Shown one piece after another: positions 7,914 through 16,168 of a DNA stretch of 21,186 nucleotides. The stretch is from assembly GCA_018647275.1 (NCBI GenBank), contig JABGTH010000026.1, positions 1 to 21,186 of the forward strand. The letters run 5' to 3'. Below the pieces are notes generated by a model, which did not search any database, was not told the DNA's origin, and saw nothing but the letters and a program-made list of their open reading frames with translations. Every line of letters begins with the position of its first letter. Within the stretch, counting starts at the first letter, position 1. The DNA is from Paracoccaceae bacterium (GTDB lineage Bacteria; Pseudomonadota; Alphaproteobacteria; Rhodobacterales; Rhodobacteraceae). The position numbers and the translations under genes were made by a program.

Positions 7914-8654
7914 TTAGGTCGGTTCGACCACCGGCGCACCCAACCCTTCAAGCACGCTAATCGCCCGTCTTTGGCGCGCAACTGTACCCTTTGGCGGATA
8001 GACTTGTTTAGTCGCCTCAACCATCACAGCACCACCGGCAACCATAGCTGGCATATGCACCCCAATCCGCTCAAACATGGGCGCAGACTTCATCCAAATG
8101 CGCTTGCCTGACGGCAATTGATACAACGCCCCCATATGCCGTTCTGGCACAAACTGGTGCCGCCGCAGCTCAGCCTCTAACTGCCCCACAGAATAAGGCC
8201 GCCCATAGCCAAAAGGTGTACCATCGCGCCGTGCCCAAACCCCTGCCCGATTGGGCACGATCAACAGCACTTTGCCCCCCGGCCCCAAGACACGCCAGCA
8301 TTCCTCCAAAAGATCAAAAGGGTGCTGCGAAGTTTCAAGACCATGTAAAACAACAAGTTTATCAACATGCCCTGTTTCAATCGGCCAACGTGTTTCCTCG
8401 ATCAGCACTGACACGTTGGGTTCATTGGCAGGCCACGGCATCACGCCTTGGGGTCCGGGCATAAGCGCTATAACCCGTCGCGCATCCTCAAGATATGGGC
8501 GCAATAGAGGGGCTGCAAAACCATAACCCACAACGGTTTGCCCCTTTGCCTCGGGCCAGATGTTCAACATCTGTGTGCGCAACGATTTCTGCGCCGCACG
8601 TCCAAGCATGCTGCGATAATAAAAGTTCCTCAAGTCTTGTACATCAAGGTGCAT
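7914..8654 (-). CDS. Class I SAM-dependent methyltransferase, substrate unknown
   Basis: The 246-residue protein is in the Methyltransf_11-like group. It starts MHLDVQDLRNFYYRSMLGR. A weak SAM-binding motif I is visible as VVGYGFAAPLLRP (unlike the usual G-x-G-x-G), followed by VIALMPGPQGVMPWP. The most diagnostic part is HGLETSQHPFDLLEECWRVL then GPGGKVLLIVPNRAGVWAR, the post-motif strand and loop typical of UbiE-like methyltransferases. An in-phase GTG lies three codons upstream (8661-8663), but the GGGGAA element sits directly against it and nine bases before the ATG at 8652-8654, so I prefer the ATG. It is divergent from gloB with a 73-base shared upstream region, a pairing I recall from roseobacters, which might suggest co-regulation. 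The substrate cannot be told from sequence. Confidence 0.85.
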   Translation of the reverse strand: MHLDVQDLRNFYYRSMLGRAAQKSLRTQMLNIWPEAKGQTVVGYGFAAPLLRPYLEDARRVIALMPGPQGVMPWPANEPNVSVLIEETRWPIETGHVDKLVVLHGLETSQHPFDLLEECWRVLGPGGKVLLIVPNRAGVWARRDGTPFGYGRPYSVGQLEAELRRHQFVPERHMGALYQLPSGKRIWMKSAPMFERIGVHMPAMVAGGAVMVEATKQVYPPKGTVARQRRAISVLEGLGAPVVEPT

Positions 8655-8727
8655 TGCAGACACTTCCCCGATAGGTCAAATTAGGCTCAAATCACTTTGC
8701 AGTGTAACAACCATCAGGTAAATGGCC

Positions 8728-9495
8728 ATGCCCCTTGAGATCGTCACAATCCCCTGTCTTCAAGACAACTATGCCTATTTGATCCACGATGCTGCAAGTG
8801 CCCAAACCGCCCTTGTCGATGTGCCAGAAGCATCACCTATCTTGGCCGAATTAAGCCAACGAGGTTGGGCACTTAGCGAAGTATGGATTACGCACCACCA
8901 CCCAGATCACGTTGACGGGCTACCAGAAATTCTGGCACAACATCCGGCAAAAGTTGTGGGATCAATGGGGGACGCCCACCGCCTACCTCCACTGAATATG
9001 GCTGTGGCGGATGCTGACAATTTTAGCTTTGGTGGCGAAAACGTTCAGGTGTTGGACATGTCTGGCCACACCATCGACCACATCGCATTCTATCTGCCAG
9101 CATCTGATGCGTTTTTTACGGCTGACAGCCTAATGGTGATGGGCTGCGGACGCCTGTTTGAAGGCACACCTGCACAGATGTATGCGAGCCTACAAAAAAC
9201 TGCCGAAATGCCTCCCCAAACCCGCATTTATTCAGGCCACGAATACACCGCCAGCAATGCCTCTTTTGCTACAACGGTTGATCCAGTTAATCCGGCACTT
9301 ATGTCGCGTATCAAGGACATTGAAGACAAACGCGGAAACGGGCTGTCAACCATCCCTTCAACTTTGGAATTAGAACGTGAAACCAACCCATTCTTGCGGG
9401 CAGACAACCCTGAAATCCAAGAACACTTAAACCTAACCGGCGCATCCCCCGTTGAAGTCTTTACCGAGATTCGCGCCCGTAAGGATAGGTTTTGA
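8728..9495 (+). CDS. gloB: Hydroxyacylglutathione hydrolase (glyoxalase II)
   Basis: Hydrolyses S-D-lactoylglutathione to D-lactate and glutathione, the second step of methylglyoxal detoxification, in the cytoplasm. It is a metallo-beta-lactamase-fold enzyme of 255 residues from MPLEIVTIPCLQDNYAYLIH. The binuclear metal site is complete: THHHPDH (His56, His58, Asp60, His61), His114 in SGHTIDH, Asp133 in FTADS, and His171 in YSGHEYT. The C-terminal glyoxalase II domain (NPFLRADNPEI) is present. An ATG two codons upstream (8722) is in phase, but the AGG at 8716-8718 is only three bases from it and nine from 8728, so the inner start is more likely. The gene ends just before a weak hairpin. Confidence 0.95.
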   Translation: MPLEIVTIPCLQDNYAYLIHDAASAQTALVDVPEASPILAELSQRGWALSEVWITHHHPDHVDGLPEILAQHPAKVVGSMGDAHRLPPLNMAVADADNFSFGGENVQVLDMSGHTIDHIAFYLPASDAFFTADSLMVMGCGRLFEGTPAQMYASLQKTAEMPPQTRIYSGHEYTASNASFATTVDPVNPALMSRIKDIEDKRGNGLSTIPSTLELERETNPFLRADNPEIQEHLNLTGASPVEVFTEIRARKDRF

Positions 9496-9528
9496 CGTAA
9501 ACTTGATAGCAGATTGATCAATTATATC

Positions 9529-9556
9529 GGCTTTTAAGCCCCTTTTATAAAAAAAA
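9529..9556 (+). terminator. Possible weak terminator after gloB
   Basis: GGCTTTTAAGCC (9529-9540) can form a 4-base-pair stem with a 4-base loop, followed by CCTTTT and a long A run. The stem is short, so confidence is low. The remaining bases to clpA (to 9667) show no gene. Confidence 0.35.
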
Positions 9557-9667
9557 GCACTTGAAGCTGGCCACCGATCAACCAAACTCTAACTATACAA
9601 CTACACGGATGGTTCAGCCGCGAGATCACTCGCCCCCCTAAACCGCCTCGATCGACAGGAGCACAAC

Positions 9668-11989
9668 GTGCCTTCATTTTCGACCACACTAGAAAAAGCC
9701 ATCCACGCAGCACTTGCGCTTGCAAATGATCGTCATCACGAGTTCGCAACGCTCGAGCATTTATTGCTCACGTTGCTGGATGAACCAGATGCGAAAAAAG
9801 TGATGCAGGCCTGTTCTGTTGACGCTGACGAACTGCGCGGTGCGCTTGTCAAATTTATCGACGAAGAATTGGCAAATCTAATCACCGATATTGATGGTTC
9901 TGAGGCAGTGCCAACAGCCGCGTTTCAACGTGTTATTCAACGCGCCGCTATCCATGTTCAGTCATCTGGCCGAACAGAGGTCACAGGTGCCAATGTCATC
10001 GTTGCCATCTTTGCGGAACGTGAATCAAACGCGGCCTTCTTTCTGCAAGAGCAGGACATGACACGTTATGACGCTGTCAATTTTATCGCCCACGGCGTGG
10101 CCAAAGACCCGGAGTACGGTGAAGAACGTGCCGTTTCCGGAACCCCGGATAGTCTGGACGATGATCTGGGTGTCACGGACGGCGAAAAGAAAGAAAGCGC
10201 ACTTGAAAAATACTGCGTAGACTTGAACGTAAAATCGCGCGAAGGCGACATTGATCCATTGATTGGCCGCGACAGCGAAGTTGAACGTTGTATTCAAGTG
10301 CTTTGCCGTCGTCGTAAAAATAACCCGCTTCTAGTTGGTGATCCGGGCGTAGGCAAAACTGCTATTGCAGAGGGTCTTGCCCGTAAGATCGTTGCGGGAG
10401 AGACACCTGAAGTGCTGTCTGAAACCACCATCTTCTCGCTCGATATGGGCGCATTGCTTGCAGGTACGCGTTACCGCGGTGACTTTGAGGAGCGTCTAAA
10501 AGCAGTTGTGACGGAGCTAGAAGCACATGACGACGCGGTGCTATTCATCGATGAAATCCACACGGTTATTGGCGCTGGTGCCACATCGGGCGGGGCAATG
10601 GACGCCTCCAACTTGTTAAAGCCTGCTCTTGCCGGTGGTAAACTACGCACGATGGGTTCAACAACCTATCAAGAGTTCCGTCAGCACTTTGAGAAGGATC
10701 GCGCCTTAAGCCGTCGTTTCCAAAAGATCGACGTGAATGAGCCATCCGTTGAGGATGCCGTCAAAATTCTGCGTGGTATCAAATCGTATTTTGAGGACCA
10801 TCACTCGGTTAAATACACTGCTGACGCGATCAAATCCTCTGTTGAACTGGCTGCCCGTTATATTAACGATCGCAAATTGCCTGACAGCGCAATTGACGTA
10901 ATCGACGAGGCAGGTGCTGCACAGCATTTGATCCCCGCCGCAAAGCGACGCAAAACGATCGGCATCAAAGAGGTCGAAGCCGTCGTGGCCAAGATCGCGC
11001 GTATTCCGCCAAAAAGCGTTTCCAAAGACGATGCCGTTGTACTCCGCGATCTGGAGACATCGTTAAAACGAGTTGTTTTTGGCCAGAACAGGGCGATTGA
11101 GGCACTTTCAAGCGCCATCAAACTTGCCCGTGCAGGTTTACGTGAGCCCGAAAAGCCAATTGGTAACTACCTATTTGCTGGTCCAACCGGCGTTGGTAAA
11201 ACTGAAGTCGCTAAACAGCTTGCGGACACACTTGGCGTTGAACTTCTACGCTTTGACATGTCCGAATACATGGAAAAGCACGCAGTTTCACGTTTGATTG
11301 GTGCGCCTCCCGGCTATGTTGGCTTTGACCAAGGTGGCATGCTGACAGATGGTATTGATCAACATCCCCACTGTGTGCTGCTGCTTGATGAAATGGAAAA
11401 AGCTCATCCTGATGTTTATAATATTCTGCTCCAGGTAATGGACCACGGTAAGCTAACAGACCACAACGGCCGCACTGTCGACTTCCGTAATGTGGTCTTG
11501 ATCATGACTTCAAATGCTGGTGCTGCAGAGCAAGCAAAGGAAGCAATCGGGTTTGGTCGCGATAGCCGTATCGGCGAGGACACGGCAGCGATTGAGAGGA
11601 CATTTACGCCTGAATTCCGCAACCGTCTGGACGCGGTCATCAGCTTCTCCCGTCTTCCCAAAGAGGTCATAAATCAGGTCGTTGAAAAGTTTGTTTTGCA
11701 GCTTGAAGCACAATTGATGGATCGCAATGTAACCATTGAATTGACCAAGGCAGCTGCTGCTTGGTTGGGTGATCGTGGCTATGATGACAAAATGGGTGCA
11801 CGCCCATTGGGGCGTGTCATTCAAGAGCATATCAAAAAACCACTATCCGAGGAACTGTTGTTTGGGAAACTAACCAAAGGTGGTGTTGTCAAAGTTGGGG
11901 TCAAAGGCGGAGATTTAGACATCAAAATCGAGGGGTTGGCCAATCCACGAATTTCCGGCGACAAGCCCCCCTTGCTTACCGCCGAATGA
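9668..11989 (+). CDS. clpA: ATP-dependent Clp protease ATP-binding subunit ClpA
   Basis: This is an AAA+ unfoldase that threads substrates, including N-degron proteins brought by ClpS, into the ClpP peptidase in the cytoplasm. It has 773 residues, the usual size. In order it shows the N-terminal Clp repeat domain (FATLEHLLLTLLDEP, residues about 1-145), the D1 module with P-loop GDPGVGKT (224-231) and Walker B VLFIDEIH, and the D2 module with P-loop GPTGVGKT (505-512), Walker B VLLLDEMEKAHPD, and the sensor and arginine-finger region around TSNAG and FTPEFRNRLDAVI. It starts at GTG 9668-9670, with AGGAG seven bases ahead. No clpS lies directly upstream, so the adaptor must be elsewhere. It is followed by a strong hairpin, so it is probably monocistronic. 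Confidence 0.97.
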   Translation: MPSFSTTLEKAIHAALALANDRHHEFATLEHLLLTLLDEPDAKKVMQACSVDADELRGALVKFIDEELANLITDIDGSEAVPTAAFQRVIQRAAIHVQSSGRTEVTGANVIVAIFAERESNAAFFLQEQDMTRYDAVNFIAHGVAKDPEYGEERAVSGTPDSLDDDLGVTDGEKKESALEKYCVDLNVKSREGDIDPLIGRDSEVERCIQVLCRRRKNNPLLVGDPGVGKTAIAEGLARKIVAGETPEVLSETTIFSLDMGALLAGTRYRGDFEERLKAVVTELEAHDDAVLFIDEIHTVIGAGATSGGAMDASNLLKPALAGGKLRTMGSTTYQEFRQHFEKDRALSRRFQKIDVNEPSVEDAVKILRGIKSYFEDHHSVKYTADAIKSSVELAARYINDRKLPDSAIDVIDEAGAAQHLIPAAKRRKTIGIKEVEAVVAKIARIPPKSVSKDDAVVLRDLETSLKRVVFGQNRAIEALSSAIKLARAGLREPEKPIGNYLFAGPTGVGKTEVAKQLADTLGVELLRFDMSEYMEKHAVSRLIGAPPGYVGFDQGGMLTDGIDQHPHCVLLLDEMEKAHPDVYNILLQVMDHGKLTDHNGRTVDFRNVVLIMTSNAGAAEQAKEAIGFGRDSRIGEDTAAIERTFTPEFRNRLDAVISFSRLPKEVINQVVEKFVLQLEAQLMDRNVTIELTKAAAAWLGDRGYDDKMGARPLGRVIQEHIKKPLSEELLFGKLTKGGVVKVGVKGGDLDIKIEGLANPRISGDKPPLLTAE

Positions 11990-12006
11990 TCCGCTTCGCC
12001 TCACAG

Positions 12007-12036
12007 CGGTTGCAGCACTGTTTGCTGCAACCGTCT
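12007..12036 (+). terminator. Strong stem-loop after clpA
   Basis: CGGTTGCAGCA (12007-12017) is a perfect inverted repeat of TGCTGCAACCG (12023-12033) with a 5-base loop, 17 bases after the clpA stop. Only TCTT follows, so it is a rather U-poor terminator. Confidence 0.65.
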
Positions 12037-12094
12037 TAAGACTTGATCCAATTTGCCAACAGCGCACTGATTTTACACAGCTTTACTAGAGAAG

Positions 12095-12763
12095 ATGCCG
12101 GCTGAGATAAACATGATTGTATCGAAAAACGGGGGCCGCAATGGGAACCCCCCTGAAGATGCCGTCAATGTTAAAGACCACGAATGTGTAAATGGTCTGG
12201 GGAACCATCAAGTAGGTGGCCGGGAAACCCAATACTGCCACATCAAAAAGGGATCGGTGCAGGTCAAAACCGCTGACATCGTTAGGGTTGGCACAGTACT
12301 TGGGCCAATTAGCCTAAGTGGCCGCACACAACTCACGCACTTTCATCTTTCGTTTCAAAATATGGTAAAGTGAGTGATCCATTCGATACTAAGGGAAGCG
12401 TAACTTGCGGCGAGCCCGACGAAGATACTCTTTGGAGAGAACCACTGCTCTGCCGCACAGGAGCCGTTCTATGCGCAAAGTTAGCAGGTCATGCTCCCGC
12501 ATTTAACAACGTGTAATCAGGGTTCGCAGCATCATAAAGCCTGCCTACATAAGCACCTTAAATGTTGTTTTTGGCGTTGGTTTTGGTGCCAAGAAACGCG
12601 ACCAAATGCAACTCCCCTTGGAAGGCCCAACTTGTATCGGGTTAGAAAACCATTTCTTATCAGAGAGAACAAGCCGCAACTATTTCGCGTAATTTACAAA
12701 CGCCTAAGCAACGTTAGCTGGCCAAACAAGAGCGTATTTTGGATCAGTTTCTTTTGTGCGTGA
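12095..12763 (+). pseudogene. Decayed M23 (LytM-like) metallopeptidase gene
   Basis: The 730-base gap after clpA holds M23 peptidase sequence scattered over all three plus frames. From 12095: VNVKDHECVNGLGNH, GGRETQYCHIKKGSVQVK, RVGTVLGPISLSGRTQ, THFHLSFQ, matching the family's W-E-T-Q-Y-C-H and H-x-H-L-S Zn-site region. At about 12370 the frame changes to SDPFDTKGSVTCGEPDED, then TLWREPLLCRTGAVL, stopping at TAA 12514-12516. From 12561 a third frame reads NVVFGVGFGAKKRDQMQLPL and EGP. From about 12665 it returns to the first frame with NKPQLFRVIYKRLSNVSWP. Such proteins, about 330 residues in this group by memory, are exported peptidoglycan or peptide hydrolases. The N-terminal part, including the H-x-G-T-D-F ligand block, is lost or reduced to an RTDF trace at about 12063. 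The catalytic part is irreparably split. Confidence 0.82.
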
Positions 12764-12803
12764 CAGTCATGCCATTATCATAGAAAAGACAAAAATCATC
12801 TTC

Positions 12804-12820
12804 AAATAGCCACACTATTT
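12804..12820 (-). terminator. Weak stem-loop at the stop codon of the OmpA/MotB-like gene
   Basis: AAATAG (12804-12809) is the inverted copy of CTATTT (12815-12820), with a 5-base loop. It includes the TAG stop (12815-12817), and a U-rich stretch follows on the minus strand. It is A/U-paired and therefore weak. Confidence 0.3.
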
Positions 12821-14899
12821 CTCGGTGAATTTCAACTCAATCCGTCGGTTCTGTGCACGCGCTTCTGGCGTATCGGCTGTGTTGATGGGTTGATACTGGC
12901 CAAAACCATTTGCAGCCAAACGGCTGGGCGGTATGGCCAAGACATTCGCCATATATTTCACAACCGATAATGCACGCGCTTGGCTAAGCTCCCAATTGCC
13001 TGCGAACTCACCCGAGCCTGACAATGGCACGTTGTCCGTGTGTCCATCTACGCGGATGACCCAATCGATTTCTGGCGGAATTTCATCTGCTATCCCACGT
13101 AAAATTGTAGCAATTTTCGTAATCTCAACTTCACCCAATGGGGATAGTTGCGCTCCTCCTGGTGGAAATAACACCTCTGACGAGAACACAAATCGGTCTC
13201 CGTCGATCCGCACACCTTCTTGATTTCCCAATAAATCGCGCAGGCGTCCAAAAAATTCAGAACGGTATTGGGCAAGGTCTTTTGTTTCGGCTTCAAGCCG
13301 TTTGCGCTCTTGTTCCTCAAGCACTCGCCGACGGCGTTCTTCTGCTGTTTCGGCTTCAAGCCGCTTGCGCTCTTGTTCCTCAAGCACTCGCCGACGGCGT
13401 TCTTCTGCGACGGCACGGGCAAGTGCAGTGTTTAGGTCAGACCCTAGTGACTGCAACTGGACCTGAGTTTCTTGATCGCGTTGCTCAGCTAAATCGAGAA
13501 GGCCGCTGAGTTCTTGAAGCTGCGTGCGCAAGGCTGCAACTTGCTGGTTAAGCAATTCAGTTTGACGTTGGGCAGCAGCGCTGGTCACACGTTCCTTGGA
13601 CAACGTGTTTTGAGCATTTTTAAGCAAAAGTGCCTGTTGCTCTGTAGCAGACAGAAGATCACGCGATGCTTGTTCAGACTGCAATTTGGCAGCCAGTGCC
13701 GCCGTAAGCTGCTTGCGCACGTCTTCCTCATTTAGGGTAGCTGCATTTAACGACTGTTTCGCCTCTAATTTTTCTGCCAAAGCAGCTGTTAGACGCGCCT
13801 GAATTTCAGCCGCAGTTTCAGTACCCAACGAAACTTGCGCTTGTAGATCTGAAATTTCTTGACCAGCCGCCGCCAGTCGAACCTGCAGCTGTGCAGCACT
13901 TTGGCCTGTTAAGCTAAGTTGGGCGCGCAAATTATCTGCATCGTTTCGTGCAAAAAGTAATTCACTCTGCAAACTTTGGCTTTGAGAATTTCCGTCTTCG
14001 ACTTGAGAAAGCAAAGCAACCAACTGGCTGTTTAGATCACCTTGGGCTAAACGCGCTGCGGCCAGTAATGTTAAGGTTTCCTCAGCCTCACGGCGTTTGG
14101 CCTCAAGCGACAATGTCATGGCTGTCAATTCAGCGTCCGCATTCTCCAGCCGGTTGCGCAATACCTGTGCAGCGGCGGCCTCAACCATCTTTGCCGCTTC
14201 TTCTGCGCTTAGCGCTTCCGCAGTCATTACCAGTTGTTGTTCAAGCGCGATAACACGTTCTTCAGTTTTCAAGCCTTGTGCCTCAAGGTCTGCGATCAAT
14301 GCCTCTAGGGCTTCACGTTTGCTTGCTGCCAATCTTGCCGCTTCGCTTTGGGCATCAATTTCAGTTCGATTTGCAGCCAACGCGAGGTTCAAGGCTTCTT
14401 GTTCAGAGATCAAACGGGTTTGTTCATTTTCAAGGCGGGTCTGTTCAGTTTCGAGTTCGGCAATAGTACCAAGCGACTCTTCACGTTGCCCCAAAAGGCC
14501 CGCCACCTGTGCTTCAAATACGGTGATTTGATTGCTTGCTTCAGCCAGTTTTTGGGCCTGAGTGTCACGCTCTGAGGTGAGCGTAGCAATGATATTCGCC
14601 TGAACTTTAGCTTGGCCACGGGCTTCAATAAGGGTTGCGTTAAGAGCATTTACGCGTACGTTCAATTGATTGCTACGTTGCTCTTCCAACCCCAATGCTT
14701 GCGCCAGTGCCGCAACTTCGCCAGCAAGGTCATTCAGCTCGACTTCTTGCCCCGAAATGGTCTCACGCAATACAAACTGCACAACCATGAAGATGGTCAA
14801 AACAAACATCAGGACCAACAAAAGACCCGTCATTGCATCCACAAAGCCCGGCCAAATCGACGCCTGGAACCTTACACCCGTGCGTCGTGACAGGGCCAT
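12815..14899 (-). CDS. OmpA/MotB-like peptidoglycan-binding protein with very long coiled coil
   Basis: The 694-residue protein has MotB/TolR-type topology. It has a short cytoplasmic N-terminus; one membrane helix at about 19-44 (FVDAMTGLLLVLMFVLTIF) with Asp21 placed like the proton-carrying Asp of MotB; about 500 residues of Ala/Glu/Gln/Leu-rich heptad sequence; and a C-terminal OmpA domain (about 555-694) with VDGHTDNVPL and GNWELSQARA, the peptidoglycan-binding signature. Residues about 497-539 contain an exact 21-residue tandem duplication. The next gene upstream encodes a MotA/TolQ/ExbB-like protein, and its TAA overlaps this ATG by one base (TAATG), so the two are surely co-translated partners. 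I infer a proton-driven unit anchored to peptidoglycan. What it drives is unknown. It differs from flagellar MotB by the coiled coil and the absence of flagellar genes nearby, and from Zorya ZorB, which is short. Confidence 0.85.
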   Translation of the reverse strand: MALSRRTGVRFQASIWPGFVDAMTGLLLVLMFVLTIFMVVQFVLRETISGQEVELNDLAGEVAALAQALGLEEQRSNQLNVRVNALNATLIEARGQAKVQANIIATLTSERDTQAQKLAEASNQITVFEAQVAGLLGQREESLGTIAELETEQTRLENEQTRLISEQEALNLALAANRTEIDAQSEAARLAASKREALEALIADLEAQGLKTEERVIALEQQLVMTAEALSAEEAAKMVEAAAAQVLRNRLENADAELTAMTLSLEAKRREAEETLTLLAAARLAQGDLNSQLVALLSQVEDGNSQSQSLQSELLFARNDADNLRAQLSLTGQSAAQLQVRLAAAGQEISDLQAQVSLGTETAAEIQARLTAALAEKLEAKQSLNAATLNEEDVRKQLTAALAAKLQSEQASRDLLSATEQQALLLKNAQNTLSKERVTSAAAQRQTELLNQQVAALRTQLQELSGLLDLAEQRDQETQVQLQSLGSDLNTALARAVAEERRRRVLEEQERKRLEAETAEERRRRVLEEQERKRLEAETKDLAQYRSEFFGRLRDLLGNQEGVRIDGDRFVFSSEVLFPPGGAQLSPLGEVEITKIATILRGIADEIPPEIDWVIRVDGHTDNVPLSGSGEFAGNWELSQARALSVVKYMANVLAIPPSRLAANGFGQYQPINTADTPEARAQNRRIELKFTEK
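13284..13409 (-). repeat. 63-base in-frame tandem duplication
   Basis: Bases 13284-13346 and 13347-13409 are adjacent copies of the same 63-base unit, differing at only two positions (a T/C change and the last base). The encoded 21 residues (starting AEERRRRVLEEQ) are identical. Twenty-one residues are exactly three heptads, so the coiled-coil register is preserved. Confidence 0.95.
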
Positions 14900-16098
14900 T
14901 ACTCAGCCTCGTCTTGTGTTCTAGATCTTGCCGGTATGCGCTCCTGGCCACGCGGCTGTGAAAGCGCTTGAGCCAGTGCAGAAATATCAGTACGCAGTTC
15001 TGTCATGCTTTCCTGACGACCTGCAGAAATTTCTTCGAGAATACGCAGCATTTGAACATCGATAGACCGAAGGCGCATTCGACTTTCCGCGTCCATTCCT
15101 CCTTCGCCACCACCTTGGCTTTCTAAGTACGCGATGAGGCGTTCCTGACCAGCGGCCACACGTTCAAGTGCTGAATTCTCAGCATCGCCATGTTGCATCT
15201 GGTATGTCATCCGTTCGATTGAATCGCTTAGTTGACCAAGACGTTCATCCACCATTGAGCGGCTGACATCAGACTGAATGAACATCTGCTGCATTGCTTC
15301 CATTTGTTCTGCCATGTGATCAAGAACCCTTGTCATCGCTGCTTGTTCAGAGGATGCATCTTCACCAGACGAGAAACCAACTCGTGTGATTGAGCTAAGC
15401 CATTCTTCAAGTTCACGATAGAAACGGTTCTGACCGTGACCTGCAAACAGCTCTAAGATACCGACAACCAAAGACCCAGCCAAGCCAAGCAGTGATGAGG
15501 CAAAGGCAACGCCCATGCCGCTCAGTTGGGATTCCAGCCCAGTCATCAAGCGGCCAAACACGGCAACGCTGGCCTCGCCATCCTTCGGGGCTAAGCTGCG
15601 GATAGTATCGACCAATGCCGGCACCGTCGTCGCCAAGCCATAAAAGGTTCCAAGCAGCCCCAAGAAGATTAGCGTATTGACGATATAGCGCGTAATTTCG
15701 CGAGCTTCATCAATCCGCGTTGCAACGGAATCCAAGATTGAACGCGTTGAAGATGTATTAATCTGCATCCGCGCACCACGTGTGCGTAGTAGCGATGCCA
15801 ATGGGGCGAGCAATTGAGGTGCTTTTGAATTCACTTCTGAAGTATCAGAGGCAAACCGCTTAAGCCAAATGACCGACCCAATTAGCTGAAACACCTGCCA
15901 AAAACAGGCGACGACACCGATCATAAATACTAAAAATATAAAGCTGTTAAGCTGCGGATTGGCTTCGAACACAGGCAACACCTGTGGAAGCGCAACTACC
16001 GCGCCAAATGTGGTCAAGCCAATCACCGTCAACATAAGCACGATCTGGCGTACTGGTTGCGTGAAATGTGGCTGTGCCTCGTTGTCTGCCTGCGCCAT
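14899..16098 (-). CDS. MotA/TolQ/ExbB-family proton channel protein
   Basis: This 399-residue inner-membrane protein has four predicted helices at about 17-41, 52-78, 137-162 and 193-219. The last two carry the family core: LIFLGLLGTFYGLATTVPAL and GMGVAFASSLLGLAGSLVVG, with the Thr and Ser residues that line the channel in TolQ/ExbB/MotA proteins. A large cytoplasmic loop (80-135) precedes helix 3, as in MotA. Unlike ExbB, it has a long cytoplasmic tail (220-399) rich in Met, Gln and Glu that looks helical. It is the likely pentameric partner of the OmpA/MotB-like protein encoded immediately downstream with a one-base overlap. chaC lies 70 bases upstream on the same strand and may share a transcript. 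Cellular role unknown; annotation pipelines usually call such genes biopolymer transporter ExbB, which may mislead. Confidence 0.85.
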   Translation of the reverse strand: MAQADNEAQPHFTQPVRQIVLMLTVIGLTTFGAVVALPQVLPVFEANPQLNSFIFLVFMIGVVACFWQVFQLIGSVIWLKRFASDTSEVNSKAPQLLAPLASLLRTRGARMQINTSSTRSILDSVATRIDEAREITRYIVNTLIFLGLLGTFYGLATTVPALVDTIRSLAPKDGEASVAVFGRLMTGLESQLSGMGVAFASSLLGLAGSLVVGILELFAGHGQNRFYRELEEWLSSITRVGFSSGEDASSEQAAMTRVLDHMAEQMEAMQQMFIQSDVSRSMVDERLGQLSDSIERMTYQMQHGDAENSALERVAAGQERLIAYLESQGGGEGGMDAESRMRLRSIDVQMLRILEEISAGRQESMTELRTDISALAQALSQPRGQERIPARSRTQDEAE

Positions 16099-16168
16099 GC
16101 GCCATGCTCCGGGCTTTGTGTCTGCTCTGGCTTTAACTTAGACAATAACTACCTAAAGAGCCAAGGAA

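Noticed and set aside
9560..9600. Heat-shock (RpoH) promoter ahead of clpA
   Set aside because: A CTTGAA-like minus 35 is present at 9560-9565, but no matching minus 10 was found at a suitable distance.
12491..12763. A 90-codon open frame as a standalone small gene
   Set aside because: Only its last third resembles a protein (the M23 C-terminal QLFRVIYKRL block), and the middle of the same region is better explained in another frame. It is part of the M23 remnant.
12815..16098. Zorya anti-phage system (ZorA/ZorB)
   Set aside because: A MotA-like and a MotB-like gene are present, but there is no ZorC/ZorD or ZorE helicase or nuclease nearby. The long coiled coil is on the OmpA-type subunit, and the neighbours are housekeeping genes.
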